Shown here: in pieces, positions 45,044 to 56,352 of the stretch | Position numbering within the stretch: the stretch's first letter is position 1 | Layout of the letters: each line of letters starts with the position of its first letter | Assembly (NCBI RefSeq): GCF_021730615.1 | Contig: NZ_JAJLMN010000001.1 | Coordinates: forward strand, 3,731,501-3,795,500 | Length of the DNA stretch: 64,000 nt | Source: Lichenibacterium dinghuense | GTDB taxonomy: Bacteria; Pseudomonadota; Alphaproteobacteria; Rhizobiales; Beijerinckiaceae | Reading direction: 5' to 3' | Program-made: the position numbers and the translations under genes | The notes under the pieces: model-generated | The model's database searches: none | Told to the model about the DNA's origin: nothing | The model's input: the letters and a program-made list of their open reading frames with translations, nothing else

Positions 45044-45212
45044 CGGGGCGGCCCGCGGGGGCGCGGGACCGGGGCTGACACATTCCGGTCACATGCGCGG
45101 CGAATCCGGCGCGCCTCCCGCTCAGGTTATGGCGCGCCCTCTCTCCCGCGCCGATGCTGCGCCGAGAACGGGGTCCGACAAACGGACCCGGCGCAGAAAT
45201 GTGGGGAGCGAC

Positions 45213-46832
45213 ATGGCATCCGTCCGGCCCGCCGCAGCGGCGATCGCCCTGGCCTCGGCGCTCCTCGCCTGCGGGCTCCCGATCCGGGCGTCGGCGCAGG
45301 TGCCGCCACAGGACGCGCCCCCGCCCGCGGCGGCCGCGCCCGACGCGGCCGCTCCCGCCGCGGCCCCGGCGCCCCGCCGGACGCGCCGCGCCGCGGCCGT
45401 TTCGCCGAACAGGGTCCCGACCCGGTCCGGCGTGCCGGTGGCGGCGCCGGGGCGCACCGCCGCGGTCACGGGGGCGGGTGCCGCGCCGGGCGCCAGCGGC
45501 ACCGCGGGCGGCATCGGCGGCGCCCGGCGCGTCGGCAACCTCCAGGGCACCTCGGCCTCGCCCACCACGCCCACGGCGCTGCCGCCGGGCACGCTCGACT
45601 TCGGCAACGGCATCACGGCGCTCGCCAACTACACCTCGGAATCGGCGGGCAACCCGGTCGGCGGCATCCGCCAGGGCGTGCGCTACGCGGACCAGTTCTT
45701 CTTCGGCACCGACATCGACCTGCAGAAGCTCGCGGGCGTGCAGGGCGCCTTCCTGCACGGCATCTTCACGCAGCGCGACGGCCACAGCCTGACGAACGAC
45801 CTCATCGGCAACAGCATCTCGGTGCAGGAGATCTACGGCGGCGGCCAGACCTACCGCCTGACCTACCTGTCCTTCGAGAAGAAGCTGTTCGACGACCGGG
45901 TGGACCTCGAGGTCGGCCGCATCCCGGGGCAGACCGCCTTTCTGGGGTCGCCCTTCTACTGCAACTTCCAGAACAACGCGGTCTGCGGCAGCCCCAACCT
46001 CGCCTTCGCGGACACCAACTTCACCTACTTCCCGGCCCCCACCTGGGCGGGCGTGATGAAGACGCAGCTCACCGACCGATACTTCTTCAACGTCGGCGCC
46101 TACCAGGTGGCGCCCGAGAGCACCACGCGGGCCGACCACGGCGTCGGCTTCTTCGCCCCCTCGACGGGCTATAACGTGCCCTTCGAGCTCGGCTACGCCA
46201 CGAGCTTCAAGAACGACCCCTATCCGCGCCACTACGGCATCGGCGCCATCATCGACCAGTCGCAATATTCGGATGCGGAGTTCGACCAGCAGGGCGGCCA
46301 GCGCGTGATCACGGGCCTGCCCGGCGTGACGCGCTTCGGGCGCACGGCCGCCTACGGCCGCTTCGACCAGACGCTGTACAGGCCCGACATGGAATCGCCG
46401 CGCGGCCTCAGCGTCTTCGCCCTCGCGATCGGCGGCACGAGCGGCCGCCAGGTCGAGGACTACCAGTTCACGCTCGGCGCGGTCTACCTCGGGCCCTTCG
46501 CGAGCCGGCCGCTCGACTCGCTCGACGTCGTGATGTCGACCCAGCGCTATTCGGACATCGGCATCGCCGGCATCCGCGCTTCCCGCCTCGCGCAGGGCCT
46601 GTCGACGTCGGACATCGACCGGCAGGAGACGTTCCTCGAACTCAACTACGGCATCCAGGTCGCGCCCTACGCGCGCCTGACGCCCAACATCCAGTACATC
46701 ATCGGCCCGGACCAGCTCCGCTACCCGACCCGCCCCACCCCGATCCCGGACGTGCTGGTGATCGGCGCCAAGCTGTCGGTCGACCTGTTCACGCTGGCGG
46801 GGCTGGCGAAGGGGCCTCAGGACCGGCTGTGA
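45213..46832 (+). CDS. OprB-family carbohydrate-selective outer-membrane porin
   Basis: A 539-residue predicted outer-membrane porin of the OprB family, which admits sugars or similar solutes. The signal peptide ends at IRASAQ. Residues about 28-110 are an Ala/Pro-rich low-complexity stretch. The barrel follows, rich in aromatic-ended strands (FLHGIFTQRDGHSLTNDLIG, DRVDLEVGRIPGQTAF, YFFNVGAYQVAP, ELNYGIQVAPYARLTPNIQY). GGGGAG precedes ATG 45213. The last 44 bases overlap the 3' end of the convergent TPR-sulfotransferase gene, so readthrough of either makes antisense RNA. Confidence 0.9.
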   Translation: MASVRPAAAAIALASALLACGLPIRASAQVPPQDAPPPAAAAPDAAAPAAAPAPRRTRRAAAVSPNRVPTRSGVPVAAPGRTAAVTGAGAAPGASGTAGGIGGARRVGNLQGTSASPTTPTALPPGTLDFGNGITALANYTSESAGNPVGGIRQGVRYADQFFFGTDIDLQKLAGVQGAFLHGIFTQRDGHSLTNDLIGNSISVQEIYGGGQTYRLTYLSFEKKLFDDRVDLEVGRIPGQTAFLGSPFYCNFQNNAVCGSPNLAFADTNFTYFPAPTWAGVMKTQLTDRYFFNVGAYQVAPESTTRADHGVGFFAPSTGYNVPFELGYATSFKNDPYPRHYGIGAIIDQSQYSDAEFDQQGGQRVITGLPGVTRFGRTAAYGRFDQTLYRPDMESPRGLSVFALAIGGTSGRQVEDYQFTLGAVYLGPFASRPLDSLDVVMSTQRYSDIGIAGIRASRLAQGLSTSDIDRQETFLELNYGIQVAPYARLTPNIQYIIGPDQLRYPTRPTPIPDVLVIGAKLSVDLFTLAGLAKGPQDRL

Positions 46833-48666
46833 CCCCCGCGGGGAAGGGCCGGCCCTCGGCGTCGAGGCCCAGCGCGTCGAGGAGCGGGCCGAGGTGGCGG
46901 GCGTGGAGGCGCCAGCGGCCGACCGAGGCGGGGGAGATCGGGCGCCGCACCTGCGCGACGCTCGCGGTGCTGACGCGGCCGCCGGGCCGGCCGGTGTCGA
47001 GGCAGGCGGGATCCCAGCCGAGGCCGCAATGGGCGAACAGGCGCCGGGCCTGCGGCTCGGGCTCGGACACGAGGTCCTCGTAGGCGAGGTCGAGCAGCGC
47101 GCCGGGCGGCAGCGCGGACCGCCAGTGCGCCATGACGGACGCCGCCGCGGTGGCGTAGCGCGCGAACTCGGCGAGGTCGTAGGCGAAGGGCTGCGGCGTG
47201 TTGAAGAGCTGCTCGAAGCAGGACAGCCCCGTGTCGACGGGATCGCGCGCCACGTGGACGAAGCGCGCCTCGGGCAGGGCCGCGTGGATCAGCCCCAGGT
47301 GCCACAGGTTCACCAGCGTCTTGTCGACCACGACGACGGCGCCGGGCGGGACGCGGGGCAGCCGCGCCCGGTAGCCGGCGCGGAGGCGGGCGAGGTCCGC
47401 GCCCGTGAGGCCGGGCCCGCATTCGGGGTAGGGCAGGGGCGGCGAGAGCGCCTCCAGCGCGGGGCGGAAGGCGTCGACCTCGCCGGCCGCGAACACGTCG
47501 GGGTGTCCGGCGAGCACGCGCTCGACCAGCGTCGAGCCCGAGCGCGGCAGCCCGACGATGAAGACCGGGCGCGGCGGCCCGGCGCCGTCCGCGCGGCCCC
47601 GCGCCTTCGGGCCCGCGGCGGCGCGGATCCGGTCGGCGAGCCGCTCGTAATGCGCGGGGTCGTGGGCGAGGCCCGCCCGCACCAGCGCGTTGCCGGCCCG
47701 GAGATGCGCGAAGGCGCCGTCGGGGTCGCCGAGGTCGGAGGCCGCCTTGGCGCGGGCGAAGTGGAGGACGGCGGCGCCCCGCGCGTCGAGCCCGTCCGCG
47801 TCGACCGCCGCCAGCGCGTCGAGGTGCGGGTCGCCGGGCGCGAAGCGGCCGAACAGGCCGAGGTTGTGGAACAGCACGGGATCCTGCGGCGCCAGCGCGA
47901 CCGCTCCGCCGAGCACCGCCGCCGCCTCGGCGAGCCGCCCCGTCTCGCCGAGCAGGACGGCGCGGCGGTTCAACAGTTCGACGTCGCCGGGCAGGAGCGC
48001 CGAAGCCTCCGCCAGAGCGTCGAGCGCCGCATCCGTCCTGCCGTCCGCGGCGAGGCGTTCGGCCGCGCCGGCGAGCATCGCCGCCGCCTCCGCCGGGGTG
48101 TCGAGCCGCGCCAGCAGTGCGGCGCTGCGCTTGCCCGCCGCGGGCAGGCCCAGGGCCGCCGCGGCGGCGTAGGCGGCCAGCGCTTCGGCGGGGCGGCCGA
48201 GGTCGTCGAGCGCGTCGCCGCGGCCCGCATGGGCCTCCGCGGCCTCCGGCGCGAGGGACAGCGCGCCGTCGCAGTCCGCCAGGGCTTCCGCTGGCCGGCC
48301 GAGCGCGAGCAGCGCGGCCGCGCGGTTCACCAGCACGTCCCAGCGGCCCGGCGCGAGCCGCAGCGCCCGCCCGTAGGCCGGCAGCGCCGCGGCGAAGCGG
48401 CCGCGCCCGGCCTCGGCGAGCCCCGCCAGGGCGTGGGGCGCCGCGTCGCGCGGGGCCGCGCGGATCGCCGTCCGCGCCGCCGCGGCGGCCTCGGCGTGGT
48501 ATCCCTGCTGAAAGCGCAGCAGGGCGACGAGGTAGAGCAGTTCGGGGTCGCGCCCTCCGGCGTCGAGCAGCAGGCGATACAGCGGCTCGGCCGCCGCGAG
48601 GTCGCCCGCGCGGTGCAGGTCGAGGGCGCGCTCGCGCAGGTGAGGCGGCGGCTTCGGCGCCGTCAC
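46789..48666 (-). CDS. TPR-repeat sulfotransferase
   Basis: A 625-residue protein. Its N-terminal half (about 1-330) consists of tetratricopeptide repeats (for example AHAGRGDALDDLGRPAEALA), and its C-terminal half is a sulfotransferase domain with the PAPS-binding P-loop VFIVGLPRSGSTLVERVL and VHVARDPVDTGLSCFEQLF. Such fusions are widespread in proteobacteria; the acceptor (protein, lipid or sugar) is rarely known. GTG 48664-48666 overlaps the stop of the metallophosphoesterase gene (GTGA), so they are coupled. The 3' end overlaps the convergent porin gene by 44 bases. Confidence 0.88.
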   Translation of the reverse strand: MTAPKPPPHLRERALDLHRAGDLAAAEPLYRLLLDAGGRDPELLYLVALLRFQQGYHAEAAAAARTAIRAAPRDAAPHALAGLAEAGRGRFAAALPAYGRALRLAPGRWDVLVNRAAALLALGRPAEALADCDGALSLAPEAAEAHAGRGDALDDLGRPAEALAAYAAAAALGLPAAGKRSAALLARLDTPAEAAAMLAGAAERLAADGRTDAALDALAEASALLPGDVELLNRRAVLLGETGRLAEAAAVLGGAVALAPQDPVLFHNLGLFGRFAPGDPHLDALAAVDADGLDARGAAVLHFARAKAASDLGDPDGAFAHLRAGNALVRAGLAHDPAHYERLADRIRAAAGPKARGRADGAGPPRPVFIVGLPRSGSTLVERVLAGHPDVFAAGEVDAFRPALEALSPPLPYPECGPGLTGADLARLRAGYRARLPRVPPGAVVVVDKTLVNLWHLGLIHAALPEARFVHVARDPVDTGLSCFEQLFNTPQPFAYDLAEFARYATAAASVMAHWRSALPPGALLDLAYEDLVSEPEPQARRLFAHCGLGWDPACLDTGRPGGRVSTASVAQVRRPISPASVGRWRLHARHLGPLLDALGLDAEGRPFPAGVTAGPEAPSPAPPA

Positions 48667-49409
48667 GCCGGCGGCATCCGGCCGGTGCGGACCGCGTGGG
48701 CGACGTCGGGACGCCCGCCGCGCTCCGCCTGGAGCGCCGCCGCCGCGTGGTCGTAGGGCACCGCGCACAGCGCGGCCGACCAGCCGAGGCGGCCGCGCTC
48801 CACGACCGCGTAGAGCGCGTGGCTCGTGCCGGCCTCCATGACGTGCGGGACGGGCGCGTCGTCCCGGTAGGCCGGCTGGCCGACGCTGCCGGGGTTGACG
48901 ATCAGCACGCCGTCGAGGCTCGCGGCGCGGGCCGTGTGGGTGTGCCCGCAGAGCACCAGCCGCGCGGGGCCGATGCCGGCGAGCCGGGGCCGGATGGCCT
49001 CCGGCGCGGCCAGCAGAGCGCGGCCCGACGCGACGTCCTCGAGCAGGTAGTCGAGGTCACCGCCGGCCGGGCTGCCGTGGCAGGCGAAGACGTCGCCGCC
49101 GTCGATGGACAGCGTCGGCGGCAGGCCGGCCATCCAGGCGAGGTGCGCCTCCGACAGCGTGGCCCGCGCGCGGGCGTCGTCCTTGTAGCCGGCCGGCGGG
49201 CCTTCGAGCACCCAGCGGTCGTGGTTGCCCTTCAGCGTCGCGGCGCCGAGCGCCATCTGGGCGTCGGCGCTGCCGGCCGGATCGAAGGGGCCGGACACGA
49301 GGTCGCCGAGGTTCACGATCAGGTCGGGCGACCGGCGGGCCATGTCCTGTGCCACCGCCCGGAGCGCGTGGAGGTTGCCGTGGACGTCGGCGATGACGGC
49401 GATCCGCAT
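48663..49409 (-). CDS. Metallophosphoesterase family protein
   Basis: A 248-residue calcineurin-like phosphoesterase. The metal-binding motifs occur in order: DVHGN (IADVHGNLHAL), GDLVSG, GNHDRW, and CGHTHTA, with a conserved GSVGQP near the C-terminus. The layout fits the YfcE/MJ0936-like group of cytoplasmic phosphodiesterases. It is immediately upstream of, and overlaps, the TPR-sulfotransferase gene. A link to PAPS turnover (PAP hydrolysis) is attractive but speculative, since PAP phosphatases are usually of other folds. Confidence 0.9.
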   Translation of the reverse strand: MRIAVIADVHGNLHALRAVAQDMARRSPDLIVNLGDLVSGPFDPAGSADAQMALGAATLKGNHDRWVLEGPPAGYKDDARARATLSEAHLAWMAGLPPTLSIDGGDVFACHGSPAGGDLDYLLEDVASGRALLAAPEAIRPRLAGIGPARLVLCGHTHTARAASLDGVLIVNPGSVGQPAYRDDAPVPHVMEAGTSHALYAVVERGRLGWSAALCAVPYDHAAAALQAERGGRPDVAHAVRTGRMPPA

Positions 49410-49495
49410 AGGCTGGGCCTCGCCGGGGCGGGGACGGGGATGCCCTTATAGCGCGAGCGCGCCGCGGCGTCCGCACCCTGCCGCGCGGCCGTGCC

Positions 49496-50164
49496 TCACC
49501 GCGCCACGAAGGCGAGCCCCAGGAAGATCTTCACCGCCGCGGTGATGCGGCCGTCGATGGCGCTGCGGTCGATCTCGATGCCGAGCAGGGCCTCGTGCGA
49601 CAGGCGCCCCAGCACCAGGCTCAGGAACAGGTCGGCGGCCAGCTCCGCGTCAGCCACGGCCGAGCGCTCGAAGTCCACCGCCAGGCGCAGCAGCGCCGCG
49701 ACGTGGCGCACCACCGCGCCCCAGCCCGCGTCCTGCAGCGTCGCGGCGAGCTCGGGGAACTGCCCGGCCTGCGAGGTCAGCACGCGCTTCAGCGCGACCG
49801 ACTCCGGGGTGATCGAGCATTCCAGGATGTGCCGGCCCACCCGCTCCAGCAGCGGCTCCAGCTCGTCGAGGCGCAGGGCATGCTGCGGGCAGTGGCCGAG
49901 CTTCGAGAGCGGGCGCGCCCACAGGTCGACGCTGTGGCGCAGCACCGCCAGGAACAGCGCCCGCTTGTCGCCGTAGCGCGCGTAGAGCGACGGCTTGCCG
50001 GTGCCGGACGCCGCCGCGATGGCGTCCATCGAGGTGCCGTCGTAGCCGTTGTCGAGGAACATGGCCTTGGCGACCTCGAGCAGCCGCTCCTCGCGGCGCG
50101 CCGCTTCCTCGCGCGTCGGCCGCCCGCCCGCGTGTTTCCCGTCCCTCGACGCGGCCGCAGCCAT
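49496..50164 (-). CDS. TetR/AcrR-family transcriptional regulator
   Basis: A 222-residue repressor-type regulator. The N-terminal helix-turn-helix region is RLLEVAKAMFLDNGYDGTSM followed by DAIAAASGTGKPSLYARYGD, then a helical ligand domain ending LVLGRLSHEALLGIEIDRSA. ATG 50162-50164 follows GGGGAGAG and is preferred to the TTG two codons upstream. It is divergent from a 92-residue small gene; the shared 164-bp spacer is AT-richer around AACTTAACCGTTCAGTT and may carry its operator. The ligand is unknown. Confidence 0.92.
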   Translation of the reverse strand: MAAAASRDGKHAGGRPTREEAARREERLLEVAKAMFLDNGYDGTSMDAIAAASGTGKPSLYARYGDKRALFLAVLRHSVDLWARPLSKLGHCPQHALRLDELEPLLERVGRHILECSITPESVALKRVLTSQAGQFPELAATLQDAGWGAVVRHVAALLRLAVDFERSAVADAELAADLFLSLVLGRLSHEALLGIEIDRSAIDGRITAAVKIFLGLAFVAR

Positions 50165-50328
50165 CCGCAACTCTCCCCTGTCGGCGCGGATTTAACTTGC
50201 CCCAGGGGGGTGCACAAGTTACCGAACTTAACCGTTCAGTTCCGGTTTGCGCCGAGGCTGGACTGCTCTCGCCGCGTCCGAACCCTCATCCCCGAGGCCG
50301 GACGCGACGATCGCCAGGAGAGCCGCCG

Positions 50329-50607
50329 ATGCTGCTCGTCGATGCCGCGACGTTCGATCCCCCCTTCCCGCCCCGCGCCGGCGTGGGCCCCGGCCAGCAG
50401 CGCCCGCGCCGCGGCCCCCGCGCGGAGGAGATCGCGCTGATGCGCAGCCTCGCGGCCGGCCCGAGGGCCGTCACGGAAGGGCCGATCGGCCGCTGCGTGA
50501 AGCGCGACTGGTGCCGCGCCGTGGTGACGGAGACGGGCGAGGGCGCCGCGCGCACCAGCACGGTGCTGTTCGCCCTGACCGAGATCGGGCGCGCCCTCAT
50601 CGCCTGA
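50329..50607 (+). CDS. Small winged-helix-like protein, unknown function
   Basis: A 92-residue protein with no certain family. The C-terminal 55 residues (ALMRSLAAGPRAVTEGPIGR, WCRAVVTETG, TVLFALTEIGRALIA) have the look of a winged helix, the last piece being typical for the wing and helix of small MarR/DtxR-like domains. The N-terminal third is Pro/Arg-rich. AGGAG precedes the ATG at 50329. It is divergent from the tetR gene and converges with the aldehyde dehydrogenase gene, so TetR control is plausible. Confidence 0.65.
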   Translation: MLLVDAATFDPPFPPRAGVGPGQQRPRRGPRAEEIALMRSLAAGPRAVTEGPIGRCVKRDWCRAVVTETGEGAARTSTVLFALTEIGRALIA

Positions 50608-50669
50608 GAGACGAGTGCGGGGCGCCGCCCCGCGCCCCGCGAAGGGCCGGCGGCCCTCCGATCCCCGGT

Positions 50670-52250
50670 TCAGCCCGGCAGCTTGGCCGCGCCGTCCAGC
50701 ATGTGGGGCAGCCCCGCCAGCGCGGCGTCGCTGAGCGCCTCGGGCAGCAGCTCGGCCGGCAGGTCCTGGTAGCAGACCGGACGCAGGAAGCGCCGGATGG
50801 CGAGGCTGCCGACCGAGGTCGAGCGCCCGTCCGTCGTGGCCGGGAACGGGCCGCCGTGCACCATGGCGTGGCTGACCTCGACGCCCGTGGGCCAGCCGTT
50901 GGCGAGGATGCGCCCGGCCTTCACCTCCAGCACCGGCAGGAGGCGGCGGGCCAGCGCGGCGTCGGACGGCTCCAGGTGCAGCGTCGCGGTGAGCTGGCCT
51001 TCGAGCTTGCGCGTCACAGCGACGAGCTCGTCGGCGTCGCGGCAGCGCACCACAAGCGACGAGGCGCCGAACACCTCGTGGGCCAGGGTCTCGTCGGCGA
51101 GGAAGTCCGCCGCCTCGGTCACGAACAGCGCGCCGCGCCCGCGGTTCACGCCCTCGCCGACCTTGCCCTCCGCGACGCGGCGCACGCGCCCGTTGCCTTC
51201 CAGCGCCTTGCGGCCCGCCTCGTAGGCCCCGTGGATGCCCGGCGTCAGCATGGCCGGGGGCGCGTAGTCGGCGAGCGCCGCCGAGGCCGAGGCCACGAAG
51301 GCGTCGAGCTCGGGCCCGGCGAGCGCCAGCACGAGGCCGGGGTTGGTGCAGAACTGCCCGGCGCCCATCGTCAGCGAGCCCACGAAGGCGCGGCCCAGCG
51401 CGTCCCCGCGGGCCGCCAGCGCGCCCGGCATGAGGTAGACGGGGTTGACGCTGCTCATCTCGGCGTAGACCGGGATCGGCTCGGGCCGCGCCGCCGCGAT
51501 GGCCGCGAGCGCGAGGCCGCCGCCGCGCGAGCCGGTGAAGCCCACCGCCTTGATGCGCGGGTCGCGCACCAGCGCGGCGCCGGTCTCGTTGGCGCCGAGC
51601 AGCAGCGTGAAGGTGCCGGCCGGCAGGCCGCAGCGCTTCACGGCCGCCCGCACGGCGTCGCCCACCATCTCGCCCGTGCCGGGGTGGGCCGGGTGGCCCT
51701 TCACGACGACGGGGCAGCCGGCCGCCAGCGCCGAGGCCGTATCGCCGCCCGCCACCGAGAAGGCGAGCGGGAAGTTGCTGGCGCCGAACACCGCGACGGG
51801 GCCGAGCGGGATGTGGCGCTGGCGCAGGTCCGAGCGCGCCAGCGGCTTGCGGTCGGGCAGGGCGGTGTCGACCCGGAGGTCGAGCCAGTGGCCGGCCCGC
51901 ACCACGGCGGCGAAGAGCTTGAGCTGGCCGACCGTGCGGCCGCGCTCGCCCTCGATGCGGGCGCGGGGCAGGCCGGATTCGGCGCAGGCGCGCTCGACCA
52001 GCGCGTCGCCGAGCGCCACGATCTCGTCGGCGATGGCCTCCAGGAAGGCGGCCCGCGCGTCCGGCGCGGTCTCGCGGTAGGCGTCGAAGGCTTCGGCCGC
52101 GAGCCCGCAGGCGCGCTCGACCTCCGCCTCGCCCGCGAAGGCGAAGGCCGGCTCCAGCGCCTCGCCGGTCGACGGGTCGACCGCCTTGAAGCTCGCCGCG
52201 CGGCCGGACAGGCGCTCGGCCCCGATCACGATGTCGCCGGTCAATGCCAT
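50670..52250 (-). CDS. Aldehyde dehydrogenase, 2,5-dioxovalerate (ketoglutarate semialdehyde) type
   Basis: A 526-residue NAD(P)-dependent aldehyde dehydrogenase whose length and sequence match alpha-ketoglutarate semialdehyde dehydrogenases, the last step of oxidative pentose and sugar-acid routes that yield 2-oxoglutarate. The catalytic Cys lies in [12 protein letters not shown], and the general-base region is [16 protein letters not shown]. The cofactor segment is [20 protein letters not shown], with [14 protein letters not shown] 52248-52250 gives the family N-terminus ([13 protein letters not shown]). A sugar-dehydrogenase-like SDR lies at 42355, not adjacent. A fatty-aldehyde role is possible, since similar enzymes accept other aldehydes. 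Confidence 0.88.
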   Translation of the reverse strand: MALTGDIVIGAERLSGRAASFKAVDPSTGEALEPAFAFAGEAEVERACGLAAEAFDAYRETAPDARAAFLEAIADEIVALGDALVERACAESGLPRARIEGERGRTVGQLKLFAAVVRAGHWLDLRVDTALPDRKPLARSDLRQRHIPLGPVAVFGASNFPLAFSVAGGDTASALAAGCPVVVKGHPAHPGTGEMVGDAVRAAVKRCGLPAGTFTLLLGANETGAALVRDPRIKAVGFTGSRGGGLALAAIAAARPEPIPVYAEMSSVNPVYLMPGALAARGDALGRAFVGSLTMGAGQFCTNPGLVLALAGPELDAFVASASAALADYAPPAMLTPGIHGAYEAGRKALEGNGRVRRVAEGKVGEGVNRGRGALFVTEAADFLADETLAHEVFGASSLVVRCRDADELVAVTRKLEGQLTATLHLEPSDAALARRLLPVLEVKAGRILANGWPTGVEVSHAMVHGGPFPATTDGRSTSVGSLAIRRFLRPVCYQDLPAELLPEALSDAALAGLPHMLDGAAKLPG

Positions 52251-52629
52251 GCTGCTGTCCTCCGTTGATCCTTGGTCCGGCCCCGAGCTAGTGCGTCGCG
52301 GGTCAATTGTCATACGATTTCCGTCGCCTCGGCCCGCATCGGCGGGACCGGTCGCCCCGCAGGCGCCCCCTGCGACGCTGCGGCATCGTCCGATGGCTGC
52401 ATCGCTTCAACAGCAGCGTGAAAGTGGGGATGCTTCGGTGGGACTGCGTTGCCAAGCCGCTTGAACCTGACATAGAAGTCCAGATGGCTTCGATCGCGCG
52501 GTGGTTCCCCGCTGGCCGGGCGGTGTGAGCTTTTTTGGCTTTTTTAACGGCTGAGCCGCAAGCTCGAACCGAGCACTGACGACCTGGCGCTGGCCAACCC
52601 GCGTCATACCATCCGGACCCGCGCGCCCC
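52251..52629. other. 379-bp divergent intergenic region upstream of the type I secretion genes
   Basis: Holds the promoters of the aldehyde dehydrogenase and of the secretion operon. A T-rich patch (GAGCTTTTTTGGCTTTTTTAA, within 52529-52548) is unusual for this GC content and would suit an AT-rich promoter or a silencer target. A short frame on the plus strand here does not look coding. No RNA or operator was recognised. Confidence 0.4.
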
Positions 52630-54791
<2,162 letters not shown>

Positions 54792-54795
<4 letters not shown>

Positions 54796-56255
54796 GCACT
54801 CTCCCGGCCACCACCAAGCCGGCCAAGGTGCCGGCCGCCCGGCGCATCAGGCTCAGCCACGGCGACTACGAGTTCCTGCCGGCCGCGCTGGAGATCCTGG
54901 AAACGCCGCTGTCGCCCGTTCGCACCGGCATGATGGCCACGATCGCCGCCTTCGTGGTGATCTCGCTCGCCTGGTCCTGGTTCGGCCGCATCGACATCAT
55001 CGCCACCGCGCAGGGCAAGATCCAGCCGGTCGGCCGCACCAAGACGGTGCAGCCGCTGGAAACCGGCAAGGTGCTCTCGATCGCGGTCGAGAACGGCATG
55101 CGGGTCAAGGCCGGCGACGTGCTGGTGCGGCTCGACCCCGGCGAGGCGCGGGCCGACGAGAGCACGCTGGAGGCCGACATCCAGTCCGAGAGGGCCGAGG
55201 TGCTGCGCCGCACGACCGCGCTGATGCTGGCCTCCAAGCGCGCGCTGGGGCCCGTGCCGCAGATCAAGTTCGACGCCGACGTGCCGCCCGCCATCGCGGT
55301 GCGCGAGCAGCGCGTGCTGGCGCAGGACATCGCGCAGCTCGCCGGAACGGTCGGCAGCCTCGACGGGCAGGTGAAGGAGAAGACGGCGGAGCGCGACAGG
55401 CTGAAGAGCACGATCGACGCGCAGACGCAGCTCGTGGCGACGCTGAAGGAGCGCGTCGACATGCGCCAGACGCTGGAAGCGTCGAAGTCGGAGTCGCGCG
55501 CCAAGGTGATCGACGCGCTGGAGCTGATGCAGACCCAGCAGGCGACGCTGGCCTCCGAGCGCGGGCAGATCGGCGAGATCGAGGCGAGCCTCGGGCGCCT
55601 GCAGCGCGACATCGAGAAGAGCTACGCGAGCTTCGCGGCCGACAACGCCCAGAAGCTCGCCGACGCCGAGCGGCAGATGGACGAGAACAGCGAGAAGCTG
55701 AACAAGGCGCGGATCAAGACCGCCGACATGACGCTCCGCAGCCCCATCGACGGCACGGTGTCGGGCTCGACGGTCACCTCGGTCGGCCAGGTGCTCACGG
55801 TCGGCGAGCAGGTGATGCAGATCGTGCCGAGCGACACCAAGCTCGAGATCGAGTGCTACCTGCCCAACGCCGACATCGGCTTCGTCCGCAAGGACCAGCC
55901 GGCGGTGGTGAAGATCGACAGCTTCCCCTTCACCGACTACGGCACGATCGACGGGCAGGTGACCCGCGTGGCCCACGACGCCATCCCGCAGCCCGACGCC
56001 GACCAGCGCGAGCAGAACCCGGCCATGGCGGCCAAGGACGCGGCGATGTTCGGCGGCGCGCAGCGCTTCCAGAACCTCGTCTACCCCGTGACGCTGACGA
56101 TGGACCGGACCTCGATGAAGTCGGAGGGCACGGACGTGCCGCTCGTGCCGGGCATGGCCGTGACGGTGGAGATCAAGACCGGCACGCGCCGCATCCTGTC
56201 CTACCTGTTCTCGCCCATCATGCAGGTGACGACGACGGCGTTCAGAGAACGGTGA
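54792..56255 (+). CDS. Type I secretion periplasmic adaptor (HlyD family)
   Basis: A 487-residue membrane fusion protein linking the ABC exporter to an outer-membrane TolC channel. A membrane segment (MMATIAAFVVISLAWSWFGR) precedes the lipoyl-like half (GKIQPVGRTKTVQPLETGKV), a long coiled coil (about 160-330, such as TLKERVDMRQTLEASKSESR and ALELMQTQQATLASERGQIG), the second half-motif RIKTADMTLRSPIDGTVSGS, and the C-terminal beta domain. GTG 54792 overlaps the ATPase stop. It ends the operon. Confidence 0.93.
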
Positions 56256-56352
56256 GGGGAGGCGCCGAGGGCGCCACCCGACGCCGGGACGCCGCCTCGG
56301 ACCCGAGCGAGGCGGCCGCGGCCCCGAGCGTCCGACCCCGCGAAGCGCCCGA

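Noticed and set aside
42355-52250. A sugar-oxidation (Weimberg-type) cluster made of the SDR and the aldehyde dehydrogenase
   Set aside because: The two genes are about 8 kb apart with unrelated genes between, and no lactonase or sugar-acid dehydratase is seen.
52307-52528. 73-codon plus-strand frame in the gap before the secretion genes
   Set aside because: It has no good ribosome-binding site, no domain and an Arg-rich random composition.
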